Counted from the stretch's first letter, positions 44,607 through 55,479 are shown. The stretch: DNA of 62,625 nt from Hyphochytrium catenoides (GCA_900088475.1 FLMG01000823.1:4951-67575); one strand, 5' to 3'. Made by a program: numbers and translations. The notes: generated from the letters alone by a model not told the origin.

Positions 44607-45527
44607 TCTGCTGTCTGACGATACCGCTCTTCCCCAGACTTGGAGGTAAGACTCGTCTCTAGTCCGCGGTAGAAGGTCGATACTTACAAGGCTTCAAAGC
44701 TAGGACTATTATGGCCGTGTCCAGCGCATTGTTGCGTCCCGGCTATCGCTCAGGCAGAGATACTTCTCCTGCGCTGGTCTACGTATCTTACAGGGTAGTG
44801 TCTATTCCATATCTTATAAGCCTCCGCACCAGAGCTCTGTTCATCAAACCTTGCCCTTCTGCGGCGTGTAGCTACCGATCTCAGTGACAGCCGGCGACCT
44901 TTGCCTCTCCTTCTCAGCTTGATCCCTTTCATCGACTGCCCTGGACGAGCTCTCACGAATCTCAGTCTGGTCTTCAGATCTCAAGCAGGAGAAAGGCACA
45001 CCCATCATACAGTGTAGGATCTAATACAGACGCTTAGTAACTATAGAGAGATTCTCAGTTTAGTTACTATTGAGAAGGTAATGGACTGATATTGCTGAGT
45101 GTTCCCCTTGACATCAGCACTCAATGCCCTTCCTTCTTATCACCAAGCTCATCACACTCGAAGAAAAGTTGAGATGTTGTTGACAGGCGATGACTAGGAA
45201 TTAAATAATTCTCAATGATCGCTGTCTCAGAAAGAATTCAAGCTTCTGATAATCATGGCTCAGTGGGAGGTCCTGGTCACCACGATCCAAACTACCTTGA
45301 TTCATTTGATGATCGAAGCTGCGACATCGTCACTTCCCCCTTGCCTTTCTGTCTTGGTTCTTCTCTGTCTCTCGCCATCACGCTCCCCTCCTCGCCTCCC
45401 TCCCCAAAATGAGCTAGAGTGCCTTCCCTTTGCTTTTTTGGTCATCCTCACGCTTCAACGATAAGGAGGGATATAATACGGAAGTCTCAGAATCTTTATC
45501 GCTAAGCTTGCACCATTCTGGTGAAAG
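44607..45527. other. 0.9-kb spacer with a small inverted repeat
   Basis: No supported gene. A perfect 9-bp inverted repeat, TAGTAACTA/TAGTTACTA, lies at 45035-45043 and 45061-45069 with a 17-nt loop. It could be a hairpin or a remnant of an insertion boundary. Confidence 0.5.
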
Positions 45528-46271
45528 ATGGCGGAGCCGGACTATACTATGCTTGATCGTACTCTTTCCGAAAGGGAGATTGTTATCGTTAACCTGGGCG
45601 AGACTCGGTGGACAATACCATCCATGACTAGGATTCCCAACTTTGTTCACTTCCTAACCCATGGACCTTTAAGAAATGGCGAGATGCGTGTCTCACTGCC
45701 AAGAGCTGTGTTTGAGAACTCCTGTTCTTGGATTCACTATAGCGTGTATGAAAGTTCGCGGTATTGCGATGCCATTATAAGGCAACTGTTGACGAACTAT
45801 GGATTCCCCACTACAAGGAGTTCAAAGCGGTTACGCATTATGGTGAAGGGACTTCAGACAGTGCGATCTGTCATTCAAGAAAAGGAGAGAACCGTATTGG
45901 ACAATCTGCGTCGAAAGGTCGACAATGAAGCAGTAGACATAAGGCTGCAAGTATACTGTAAGGTTTGGGAAGACGATTGGCAATATCATCAGCAACGACT
46001 CAGGCAAATTGACTTCTGGACGACAGATTATGACCTTGAGGCGACAGAAAGTGGTCTTCAAGATTATATTGAGAATGCAATTTCTGAGTCACGGAAAGGA
46101 GGAACAGAGGAGTCTGACAGCAAAGGAGATCCATTCCTGATGTGGGGCACGGTAGCGTCTACGGAAAAACATCATCTCAGGGACGCCAAGTCACAGATAT
46201 GGAATGCTATTGCGTCGGAAGTAACGAAACTTGAGACATTATTACGGGAAGACAGTTCGTCAAAGCAATAG
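45528..46271 (+). CDS. orphan uninterrupted ORF next to retroelement remnant (247 aa)
   Basis: ATG at 45528 (MAEPDYTMLDRTLSEREIVI) to TAA at 46271, with no intron needed. The product looks globular: many Trp/Tyr/Phe residues (GETRWTIPSMTRIPNFVHFL, CSWIHYSVYESSRYCD, DDWQYHQQRLRQIDFWTTDY), then a charged helical end (KSQIWNAIASEVTKLETLLR). I recognise no family. Lack of introns in this intron-dense region, and a decayed retroelement starting within about 100 bp downstream, suggest a recently acquired, mobile-element-associated or retroposed gene. It appears A/T-richer than its neighbours, though I have not measured this. A chance ORF of this length with normal-looking amino-acid composition is unlikely. 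Confidence 0.6.
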   Translation: MAEPDYTMLDRTLSEREIVIVNLGETRWTIPSMTRIPNFVHFLTHGPLRNGEMRVSLPRAVFENSCSWIHYSVYESSRYCDAIIRQLLTNYGFPTTRSSKRLRIMVKGLQTVRSVIQEKERTVLDNLRRKVDNEAVDIRLQVYCKVWEDDWQYHQQRLRQIDFWTTDYDLEATESGLQDYIENAISESRKGGTEESDSKGDPFLMWGTVASTEKHHLRDAKSQIWNAIASEVTKLETLLREDSSSKQ

Positions 46272-46319
46272 GATGGATTCACAAACAATATGTAGGAATG
46301 GTGGCACTCTTGTTGACAC

Positions 46320-47640
46320 GGTAGAAGATGTCGTTAAAGCCCTTTCCTCAAGACCGCAGCCCACACATTGGCCTCGAGCTCAACCTTGGCAAGTGGGACC
46401 TCTGGCTGGCCCAAGTAAAAAATTGGAAGGTCTCCCAGTTTCCCTGCAACGGCGCTCGCTTAGCGGGTGCCCATTGGTTCTGTCCTCTTTGGGGGGTCTC
46501 TGATATTGCTTCTTATGGGTCCTGTCCGGGAAGTAGACATGAGGCTTCGTCTTGCTGGGTCCTCCCTTCAGACTCAGCTTTGCCTCTTCGGAGGTTGTTC
46601 AGCTTATTATGCCAAGGTTAGCTGATCATGCCAAGGTCAACCACCTCCTTCGGGGTGGTTGTCTTCCATCTCATCTGACCTCCCTCTGCGCTCAGTTTGA
46701 CTTCGCTAACGTGGGCTTTCGTTCGGCTATTGGGTCTGCCTTCCCTCACGGATCTGGTAAGGCGACAGGCTATACCTTACCCATCCGCTTCGGTGGCCTT
46801 GGTCTCACATGGCCTTCTTCTCTCGCCATTCCTGCGTCTCTTGTTTCTGTTGGTGCCTCACCACTCTGATTGCGCAGCTACTGCGTATGGCGGACGTCAA
46901 GGCTTACTCACCTCCGTTGCCCCGTTGAGGTGGACGATGTCTTCCTGAACGCCAATGATGTCCACGAGAGCACCATTTGCAACGGTATCTGCTACATTTG
47001 TTTAGTTGACGTCTGCCAAACAAGGCCCTCCCGTCTCATGATGATGGACTTGCGAAAAATAGAACTCTTGTGCGGGCTACTACTTCTCCCCAACACGCGG
47101 AATCTCTCCTCCGGGCTGCCCCTATTCCCTGGCTGCAATGAGGTCGCCTTTCAAATTTGTGTGATATGTGGCGATGTTTTAGGTATTCTCTTGTCTGTGC
47201 TTCTGTTTTCTGTCAGTCCTGTTCTTTGCGAATGGATGCCTTCGGTTACTATGGTTAAGGCTGTCGCTGTTTGTGTAGGTGGAGCTAACCAGCATCATCA
47301 TGCGTTCAAGACATCCCGTCCATTCTTTTCGACCCTGGTCTCTAAACCACTCGGGAAGCTCGTCAACTGCTTCCAGGCTTCAATAGATATATTAAGTCGT
47401 GGGGCGTTCAACTAGTTCAGCACACGGCTTGTGCTGTGCTCATCACAACCTTGCTGCACCTCACAAACCTTTCCTAAGCAGCAGTTCATGCCGAATATCA
47501 GGGTCAGTTTTCTGTTCAAGTTGTAAGAGGAGGCTCGCTGTAAAGGTGTAGGGCTGCAGGTTATCCAGGGCGTCTGCGACGTTTTTGGAGGAACTATGGC
47601 TCGCGTCCTGATTGTGGGTAGTGGCTTGTGAAGCTTCTTC
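46320..47640 (+). mobile_element. decayed reverse-transcriptase retroelement (non-LTR-like), frameshifted fragment
   Basis: Pieces in different frames follow the order of the C-terminal half of many non-LTR-type reverse transcriptase proteins. GLELNLGKWDLWLAQ at about 46370 compares with the family GLxLNxxKCE motif. HLLRGG at about 46639 and LPIRFGGLGLTWPSSLAIPA at about 46777 compare with the conserved LPxRxGGLGL...A box. MDAFGYYG at about 47233, followed by Cys- and His-containing sequence, compares with the family MDxxGDHA...C...RHN motif. The first two pieces lie in frames 2 and 1, and stops interrupt the later ones, so this is a pseudogene. The N-terminal RT core (YxDD region) is absent, indicating 5' truncation or replacement. 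Family assignment is from remembered motifs. Confidence 0.6.
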
Positions 47641-48982
47641 AATGTGGGGGCTCGCTCTTCTACTTGATACTTTTCATCAGCATTAACGTGGGCAAGGGTC
47701 TCGATTGGAGATGGCTTTAACTCTTCGTTCTAGAGCTCTGGCGTCAATTCCTATCTTTGGTGGTATGTGGTTCCTACCTTTCTCTCACGCTACATGTAAC
47801 AAAGTCGTGCTCTTTCTTGACTGACAGTTTGCTTTTACGTCGGCACTTGCACGGCCAGGAGAAGCTCTCTCCTTACAGGCAGGGCAGAGAATCGAAGGAA
47901 ATCGAGTGAACGTGCCTTCTTCTCCCTTCTCTCTTGCTGACTTCTTTAACCTACGAGGATGCACAGCTGTGCAAGTACTAAGTAACGAAACCACATATCA
48001 CTTCACAAAATGCTGTCCATAAAACGGTACTTGTACTTGTAAAACGGTATCAAACGTTGCCTGTACAGTACTTATGGACGATCGTTAGCTGTAGTTCTAA
48101 GTAAAGTAGTTTCTATGGTTTGCAACAATGTCCGGAGTGATGCTCTCATTCAAGTACATAAGTCCTACTTGTAGTAGGCGCAAGTCCTGCCGCGGGTCGG
48201 TCCGTTACAAGGCATCACCGTTATAATAAAACCCTAACGTTTGTTTAGAAGGTTCTCGCAGCTGCCTCGCATTCTCCTTCGCACCTACTCAACGATCCAC
48301 CAGCACCATCATATAAGGGTACTGGCTGCGCCCCTGTCACACAGACTATACTTCTTCTCTTCTCCTGAAGCAGGCTGCTCCCTCTGAGCAGTTCAGGCAA
48401 GAGGGGTAGGGCGTATGCTATGTCGAAGGGAAGAGAAGGACGAAGGGCCGCTCCTTGTTATTGATTTCGTCCGCCATTTCCTGTTGCTTGCAACACTTTT
48501 GCAACCTGGTTTGGGAAGACTAGGGGTTAATGATGATGTGCTTCTGACAAGTGGCAGTCGACACTTCGTGCACCCTACCGCGTGTCCTGCGGTGCAGGCG
48601 TCATCCCCCGCCCACTTGCCTTGGTTTATGCGAAAGGTTCTGTCCTCCAAAAAGGAACTACTACTGCTTATGATGGTGCTACCACTAGTCACAAACATGC
48701 AGCAGTGACATAGTCGTCTCCGCTCCGTGAAATGCAGTAGCGAAGGGAGAAAACGCTTTGTAACGCAAGGAAAAGGAGCCTCTTGCATCAGACAAAGGAG
48801 TGAACCGTCGCCACCACTAGTAGCACTCAGTACCGCGCGGCGGCTCTCCCGTTCTCTTGCTCCCTTAGTCCTGACTTTCCTCTCATACCCTGCTACCAAG
48901 GGCCCGTGAGTCAAGGGTCAATTACCTCAACCTCTACGGCAAGGCGAGGTTTGGTTCAAAATCAGTACTAGGGGCCACGGGA
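47641..48982. other. 1.3-kb spacer upstream of first membrane-protein gene
   Basis: No supported gene. At about 48019-48050, AAAACGGTA occurs twice around ACTTGTACTTGTA, and GTACAGTACTTATG follows at about 48064, echoing the GTAC palindrome cluster at 11.8 kb. Open frames at 48393-48914 on both strands overlap each other and lack features. Confidence 0.45.
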
Positions 48983-51364
48983 ATGAGAGAAACGGCAGAG
49001 GAAGGTCTTAAGCCCCCTGGCAAAGCTGGAGCAATGAGAAGGTTACCTAGCCTCGCCAGTACGTCTTCACTATCTGCTGGCAGCGAGACATCTTCTACTC
49101 TATCTTCTTGTTCTTCTTGCAGTCCTCCCAGCCAACAAGCTTCTTCCTCTTCGTTATCAGCATTCCTTTTGTTCCTTAAAGACGTATTCCTCCTCTTTTT
49201 CTTAAGCTTTGTGATCAGTGGGTGCCTCTTAGGGCTGTACATTATCCTCTGCATTCTGTTGCCGTCTCCTGTCAACCAGGAGTGGTGCCACAGCCGCTGC
49301 CTCTCCCTTACTGGCGAGCCAGATTGTCCAACGCAACCACCCTGGAAGACTTCTTGCGGTCTCTCAAGCAGTGTCGGCCACTTTCTCTTCGTTCTACTGA
49401 TCCTTCACCCTGGAGTATATTTGACGTGTTCCTTCGCCTACAAGGAGACTTATCGGAATCGCAGTGCAAGGCCTGGGGCGATAGAGCGAATGACTTGGAT
49501 GACTCTCCTGGTCACTATGATTAGCAGCGCACTTTACGTAGTCCAAGTGCTGGTCGTAAGGAGGGTTGCCTTTTATCCTGGCCAGATTGGGTTTGTTGCC
49601 TTGTTGTTGATCCTCCATTCCGACAGGTCTGCAGGCCAATGGAGTTGGTCCCGGTATATCTTAGAAATAGGGGCGCAAGTGATCCCTTCTCTGGCAGTTA
49701 TTGGCTCTCTAAACTTCCTGTTCCCTCTTCTTCTTCAGCGTCTGTCCATCTCAAGACGCCAGCTTATTGTCGGCTACGCTCTTCCTGCCGGTTTCTTCCT
49801 CTTGTCGGCGGCGACAAAGCAATGCGTGGTTAAACTCAAAGAGAAGAACAGCATGAGCTTATCCACAGTCCCTTTGGCAGACCCAGGGCTCGACGATTCT
49901 AGCGTCTCGTTTTCCCACTCTTCCCACTCTCAGGATGGCACTCGGACGAAAAAGACAGTGAGAAAGATCATTCCTGTCATCAGCAACAATAGTACAGAAG
50001 TAGCTAAGATAAGCGATCAACCAGTGTGGGCAGCGTGTCGATTAGAGGAATTTCAAGAGCGAAAGCGGTTGGCTAACAAGACGCTAAAACCTACAAGGCT
50101 CCCGTTGCTAGACATGGAAGGTACGAAGATGGTGACAGAAGAGGAGATTAGACATCAGAACAACACTGAGAAAGACAAAGCTGGGAAAGTATCGCTTCCA
50201 GCCCTGGCAGAGTTGTCCCATGATGGAAGTGAGGTAGAGATGAGTGGACAGAATCAACCTGAGGCAGGAAAGCCATCGCCAACAAGTGAGGAGCTCGCGG
50301 CCAGTAAGAAGAAGATCATTCTAAATAAGACATCAACGGAGACCCAATGCAGTAGCGGCGAGTGTACGGAGTTGCCCTCTAAAGGACCGCTCTCTAAGAG
50401 TGTAAGAGTTGATCCCCTTCTCTTCATGCTGTACTTGACGCTTCAGTCCATACAAGCCTGTGCCAGCATCAGCAACACACCAGAGACTAACGCGGCCTTA
50501 GTTCTCCTAGCCACCTCCACCGGCTCCTCTTGCCTCACTTTCATCTCTCTTATAGCACTGAGAGTATTTCGAACGCGGTTCATTGTCAACCTCCAGGGGA
50601 ACATCCAGCGGAGGAAGGCAAGAGACACAGGCAAAGAACGCGCAGGGGAAGAGCAACAGGAGGAACCTGCTGCGGTTCGAGACCAAGTCAGCCCCGCCGG
50701 CAGACCTCTAACCATCTCAAAGCAAGCTTCCCAGGATCCTACGGCCTCAAGGAAAAGGGAAGTGGGGTCAAAGGAGGGCAAGAGTATAGTAGGCTTCTTG
50801 TTCCTTAGAAGCTCCCGTGGGCTCCGGCCGGTTAGGATGAGCATCCTGCTGCTTTCTCTGCGGGATGCGATATCTCCCCACTACGAACCCTCTGACCACT
50901 GTCACAGCCACGAAATCAAGGAGAAACTTTCGTCCTTGCGCAGAATGGCAATGAACATGACATTGGGGACTGTCTGCTCCGTTGCCATCCTCATCGTTAT
51001 ACTTCTCTGCAGGAACTTCGTTAGTAGTAGGCTGCTCACCCTTGATACCTGCGCAAACCAACTTGGGGAAGCAAGAGGCAGAGAAAGCGGGGACTCCATG
51101 CTGCACGCACAGACGTCTCAAGATAATCTTTGGCTCTCCATGCATCCTCAAATGGAGTACGGTCTCTACATCCTGGTGGTCCTGGGCCTACTGTTTGGGT
51201 TTGTCGGTGTGTTGGAGCTGATGGACATGCAGTTTCTACGAATCTGGAGAAGAGAGAGGAGAGAACATCTTAAGAATGCGCTGCTCCTTCAGACGTTTAT
51301 GTGCCCCTTCTTGACCACTGGGCTGCTGTTCGCTGTACTCACAGGGAGCTCAGACGCGTGCTAG
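48983..51364 (+). CDS. orphan multi-pass membrane protein, paralogue A (793 aa, intronless)
   Basis: ATG at 48983 (MRETAEEGLKPPGK). A Ser-rich cytosolic-looking N-terminus is followed by about 11 hydrophobic segments: six in the first third (VFLLFFLSFVISGCLLGLYI; FLFVLLILHPGVYLTCSFAY; LLVTMISSALYVVQVLVV; FYPGQIGFVALLLILH; VIPSLAVIGSLNFLFPLLLQ; LIVGYALPAGFFLLSAAT), then a long charged loop (about 280-475), two segments (LLFMLYLTLQSIQACASIS; LLATSTGSSCLTFISLIAL), a second charged loop, and three more (TLGTVCSVAILIVILLC; YILVVLGLLFGFVGVLEL; FMCPFLTTGLLFAVL). A Cys-rich first loop (EWCHSRC, DCPTQPPWKTSCG) suggests disulfides on the non-cytosolic side. A close paralogue lies at 53068. Neither transporter nor receptor motifs are recognised, so function is unknown. 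Confidence 0.82.
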   Translation: MRETAEEGLKPPGKAGAMRRLPSLASTSSLSAGSETSSTLSSCSSCSPPSQQASSSSLSAFLLFLKDVFLLFFLSFVISGCLLGLYIILCILLPSPVNQEWCHSRCLSLTGEPDCPTQPPWKTSCGLSSSVGHFLFVLLILHPGVYLTCSFAYKETYRNRSARPGAIERMTWMTLLVTMISSALYVVQVLVVRRVAFYPGQIGFVALLLILHSDRSAGQWSWSRYILEIGAQVIPSLAVIGSLNFLFPLLLQRLSISRRQLIVGYALPAGFFLLSAATKQCVVKLKEKNSMSLSTVPLADPGLDDSSVSFSHSSHSQDGTRTKKTVRKIIPVISNNSTEVAKISDQPVWAACRLEEFQERKRLANKTLKPTRLPLLDMEGTKMVTEEEIRHQNNTEKDKAGKVSLPALAELSHDGSEVEMSGQNQPEAGKPSPTSEELAASKKKIILNKTSTETQCSSGECTELPSKGPLSKSVRVDPLLFMLYLTLQSIQACASISNTPETNAALVLLATSTGSSCLTFISLIALRVFRTRFIVNLQGNIQRRKARDTGKERAGEEQQEEPAAVRDQVSPAGRPLTISKQASQDPTASRKREVGSKEGKSIVGFLFLRSSRGLRPVRMSILLLSLRDAISPHYEPSDHCHSHEIKEKLSSLRRMAMNMTLGTVCSVAILIVILLCRNFVSSRLLTLDTCANQLGEARGRESGDSMLHAQTSQDNLWLSMHPQMEYGLYILVVLGLLFGFVGVLELMDMQFLRIWRRERREHLKNALLLQTFMCPFLTTGLLFAVLTGSSDAC

Positions 51365-53067
51365 TATAAATATTCATCTGCTGCTCCTCCTTGCCGCTGA
51401 CGACAGTCGGTCTAATCCTTTGATTATTCTCCTTAATCAACGGCTGGCCATATTCGAATAAGTGGACGACTCTTCTTGCGTGTTCTACGAGTCATCACAC
51501 TATATATCTGGCTAGCATTCTAAATCCTCAAGACATTCTTTATTCCGTGAGTTCTACCACCTGCTTCTTGTTGGGAGAGAAGAGGCCGCCGGGTGAGGAT
51601 GTCCGAAGCGATGTTATAAGTATAAGCGTGACTTAGCTAGGAACATCGCTTGGCGCTACCTACTTTGTCTCTCCGCTAATGCTATTCTTCGAAGCACTGT
51701 CATGTTGTCTGCCGGCCTTCTTCTGTGAGAGAACAGAAGAGAAGAAAGGAAGTAGGTGACCATCAGCTTTCAGCCTCCCTCACGTGGGCCAGATCTGTGC
51801 CTATGGGAGGCTGCTTTGTACTGGCAAGTCCCTTCTTCCTCCCTCTCAGAGGAAGGAGATTCTACTACTACTCGGTAGTAGCAAAGATGTAGATCTGCCT
51901 GTTGTCTCCTTCTTCAAGCGCACCAGAAGATAGGAGAAAAGAAGCGACGAAGGATCAACAGACTCTCTTCTCCTTGCTCCGTCTGCTATGATGATAAGGA
52001 AGCCGCGGATCAGAGATCTCCGTCCTCTAAAGTGAGCTCTACTTGTGGGCACTCGTACACCAGGGGGATGTCTGAGATGATAGCCTAATAAAGTGATGGG
52101 GTAGTGGGGGGAACGTTTGTCGTCCGTTACGTGGAGACGACGGATGGGTTCATTGAGACAGAATGAGTGCACTCATTTGACTTCCGCTGACTGCTCTGCG
52201 GGCTCCTCCTCCCCTGCTTACTTGCTTTGCCATCTGCCTGCTGAGCCTTGCTGCTACCTAGGGCTTATCAAGGGCTTCCTTATCTTAACTACTCGCATCT
52301 TTGACAAGGAGTGCCTCTTGCCGTTGCCTTCCATTTCTTGAGCTGGCCGATGAGGGAACAGTCCGTCTTGCTGGTCTACCATTGTCTCTGTTTCAGTCCC
52401 AACATGAGGAGGTGGTCTTAAGCTAGACAGGGGTAGAGGATGAGAGTCGTAGAGACTATCAGAAGATGAGAGTGGAAGAGACGAAGGAAGCTAGTCTTGT
52501 GCCGATCAACACTTTGCGCTTTCAGGGGCGGTAAGCACCCTCCTCTATCCTTTTCCTCTTTGGCCTACCACCAATTACGAGCTCTCCTGGAACATTTACA
52601 GCGGGGTGGTGCAGGTCGATATCGCCTCTAAACGGAGGGAAACTTGTGGTTCGTTCACATCGTGCTCAACCACCACCACAACAAGACATTCTGCTTGGTT
52701 TGTTATGATGAGAGCCACCATAACCGGCGCATGTCAGCAAGGTGACTGAGTGAACAGTCTTCCCAAGAACTGCGGTCCTTCTTTCTCGCCTCTTTCTTAG
52801 CCGCTAGTAAGGAAGGGCATAACGAGAGAAGCGGAGCTGCAACCACGCCAAAAAGCTAGGGACTCATTCAGGTCCATGGCATATCGTTTGTCCCTCTGGA
52901 AGTATTCCTGCGACCAGAGAACGAAGTAGCACGGTTCATAGTGATTTGCAATGACAGCCTTCTCAGCAGTCTTATACTTTGAACCCTTTGGTCCAGCTCG
53001 TTCTTTGAGCCAGTACGGGTTTGACGAGAATCAGCGGCGACGAAACGTTTGACGGTCTTCTGGAATA
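51365..53067. other. 1.7-kb spacer between the paired membrane-protein genes
   Basis: No supported gene or clear repeat. It should contain the promoter of paralogue B. Short open frames have no family features. Confidence 0.5.
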
Positions 53068-55479
53068 ATGGCAAGTGCTTGCAGAAGGGTCGAGCCACAT
53101 CCCTTACCTTTCTCTCTCTCAAAAGAGTCCTATCAGGAGGCCGCCGCAGCTCTTCCTTTAGCGCCATCCTCAACGGGCGCCACGACCGGAACCATTCCTT
53201 ACCACAGTTCGCCTTGCTCAAGCTTCCTCAAGTTCCTCGCTGATGTCCTCATACTCTTCTGCCTCAGTTTCACTATCACAGCAGGAGTCCTCGTTCTCTA
53301 CATCTTCCTCTGTATCTTTCTTCCGTCTCCAATCTCTCTTGCTTGGTGCCACAGCCGGTGCTCATCTCTTTCTGGTGGGACTGAGGTTCAGGATTGTAGG
53401 GGTGAGATACCCTGGATCTCCTCCTGCGGCATATTGACCAGCATGGGCCACTATGTCTTCGTTCTCTTGGTGCTGCATCCAGGTAGCTTTCTAACGTGTT
53501 CCTATGCATACAAGGAAATCTATCCGAGGAGAAACGCTCAGCCTGGAGCTCTACGAAGGTTAGTTTGGTGGACCGTCGTGGTGACCATCGCCAGTAGCGT
53601 GCTTTATACGTTGCAAGTGCGTGTGATTGGTAGCATCGGCTTCTATCCCGGGCAGATTGGGTATGTTGCCTTGTTGCTCATCGTTCATTATGACAAACCC
53701 GCGGGAGGCTGGAGTCGGTCGCAATACTTCACAGAGATTGGGACACAGATGATCCCCACCGTAGCGGTGATTGGATCACTGAACTTCCTCTTTCCTCTTC
53801 TCTTCCAACATCTCTCGTTCTCTCTGCGGCGGATAACTGTAGGCTACGTCCTCCCAGCTTGCTTCTTCCTCCTTTCGATAGCAACTAAACGTTGTTTGGC
53901 TAGGCTCCAAGAGAGAAGCAGTAGTAGAGCGTCTGCAACGGCGCCGGGCAACGATCGAAAACTCTCTTATCCTTTTCCTTCAGCTCTCCTGGCTGTTGCG
54001 CCCGGTGCGATCGTGACGAAGATCAAGAAGATAATCCCGGCTAGTGCCGTAGGCCTTTCTAACAGACAAGAGCTGGGCGAGCCGGCAGGTGGACTGCGCA
54101 GGGAGGAAAGAGAACAATGCTCAGCGCTGATGGGCCCCAACAGGGGAGAGGAATGTCGAGAGAGATCAGCCGCCACACCTGCTGCTGGTACCACGGTACG
54201 GGAAGAGGAGCCTGGAGAAGCGTCGTTAGAGCAAAGACACCACAGAAAGGGAAGAGAAGCAGCAGGTCATATGTCCGCAGTGCCCGAGCACACCTCGTCA
54301 AGTAAGCCAAGAGAGATGAAGGAGAAGCAACAATTGATGGAAAGAGACGGACAGGAGAGGGAAGCAGTCATAAACGAGGACGGTCACCTCAGATCAGGAA
54401 GTAAGGCAGCACACCTCGTCGGAGATTCTCACAACGAGGTGGTGGGAGGAAGAGTTGAAGATCAGAGACGTCAAGAGAGTGCCCGGGTACTGCAAAAAGG
54501 ACTGGAAAAAAGCAGCACTACTTCCACGGAGTCTATCAGTGGAGATCCCATTCTTTTCATGCTCTATTTGACACTTCAATCAATCCAAGTCTGCGCGAGC
54601 ATTAGCAACGCCCAAGAGCTTAACGCACTTCAACTTATCGCCACCTCTACGGGCTCTTCTTGTCTAAACTTCATTGCTACGATTACGTTTCGGATCTTCA
54701 AGGCCAGGCTTTCTCTTTCGAATGCGCATGCCAAGAAACGGAGAGAGACAAGAGCAGCGGTGAGAAGGGAGAAGGAGGAAAGAGAAAGAGCAGGCACTAT
54801 AGAGACTCAGGAAGAAGTCACAACAATCGCCAAGAAAGTTGTGATGGTGGGATCAGCTTCCATCTCGACGCCCTTTGCTGGTGACGAACCCCCGAAGAGA
54901 GAAGAAATGAACATCTTTGCAAGCCAGCATAGGGAAGAAGAAGCAAAAATGGCCCCGAGGATGAGCACTATTCTTACTTCTTTCAGAGACTCACTGACTC
55001 TTCTCTCTTCTTCCTCTCTCGACAACAATGAGGAACTAAAGGCACGCGTAACCTCCTGGCGACGAATGGCGATGAACATGACGATTGCGACGGTCTGTTC
55101 CATTGCAGTTCTGGTTGTTACTCTTCTCTGTCGAAATTTCGTGCGCAGCGGGATGTTAAGGCACGGCACCTGCTACACAGGTCTTGGAGACGCTAGCTTA
55201 GAGACTGGTGACTCTGAGTCTCTTCTTTTACAGATATCTGTCTCGGGTTTTTGGGCATCAATGGATCCTAGAATAGATTATGTGCAGTACGTGGTCGTGG
55301 TGCTGGTCCTCGTGTTAGCCTTTGTCGGCATACTGGAGCTGATGGGGCTACACTTCTTGTACACGTGGTCGAGAGAGAGGCGGATGCATTTCCAGAATGC
55401 TATCCTCTTCCAGATCTTTATGAGCCCTTTTCTGACCACTAGCCTACTCTTCGCACTCATCTCCCCTGCCATGTGCTAG
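53068..55479 (+). CDS. orphan multi-pass membrane protein, paralogue B (803 aa, intronless)
   Basis: ATG at 53068 (MASACRRVEPHPLPFSLSKE). It is colinear with the gene at 48983. Shared blocks include AWCHSRCSSLSGG (EWCHSRCLSLTGE in A); VLLVLHPGSFLTCSYAYKEI; FYPGQIGYVALLLIVHYDKP; IPTVAVIGSLNFLFPLLFQH; FMLYLTLQSIQVCASISNAQ; ATSTGSSCLNFIATITFRIF; SWRRMAMNMTIATVCSIAVL; LLCRNFVRSG; and FVGILELMGLHFLYTWSRER. Membrane segments are much better conserved than the two long Glu/Arg-rich loops (about 285-485 and 555-660), as expected for selection on the membrane core. No intron interrupts either copy, although most neighbours are intron-dense, so the ancestor may have been retroposed or transferred before the tandem duplication. 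Function unknown; a novel receptor or channel-like family is possible. Confidence 0.82.
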   Translation: MASACRRVEPHPLPFSLSKESYQEAAAALPLAPSSTGATTGTIPYHSSPCSSFLKFLADVLILFCLSFTITAGVLVLYIFLCIFLPSPISLAWCHSRCSSLSGGTEVQDCRGEIPWISSCGILTSMGHYVFVLLVLHPGSFLTCSYAYKEIYPRRNAQPGALRRLVWWTVVVTIASSVLYTLQVRVIGSIGFYPGQIGYVALLLIVHYDKPAGGWSRSQYFTEIGTQMIPTVAVIGSLNFLFPLLFQHLSFSLRRITVGYVLPACFFLLSIATKRCLARLQERSSSRASATAPGNDRKLSYPFPSALLAVAPGAIVTKIKKIIPASAVGLSNRQELGEPAGGLRREEREQCSALMGPNRGEECRERSAATPAAGTTVREEEPGEASLEQRHHRKGREAAGHMSAVPEHTSSSKPREMKEKQQLMERDGQEREAVINEDGHLRSGSKAAHLVGDSHNEVVGGRVEDQRRQESARVLQKGLEKSSTTSTESISGDPILFMLYLTLQSIQVCASISNAQELNALQLIATSTGSSCLNFIATITFRIFKARLSLSNAHAKKRRETRAAVRREKEERERAGTIETQEEVTTIAKKVVMVGSASISTPFAGDEPPKREEMNIFASQHREEEAKMAPRMSTILTSFRDSLTLLSSSSLDNNEELKARVTSWRRMAMNMTIATVCSIAVLVVTLLCRNFVRSGMLRHGTCYTGLGDASLETGDSESLLLQISVSGFWASMDPRIDYVQYVVVVLVLVLAFVGILELMGLHFLYTWSRERRMHFQNAILFQIFMSPFLTTSLLFALISPAMC

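Noticed and set aside
48393-48914. 173-codon minus-strand open frame upstream of membrane paralogue A
   Set aside because: It overlaps plus-strand open frames of similar length, has no splice support or family features, and lies in the likely promoter region.
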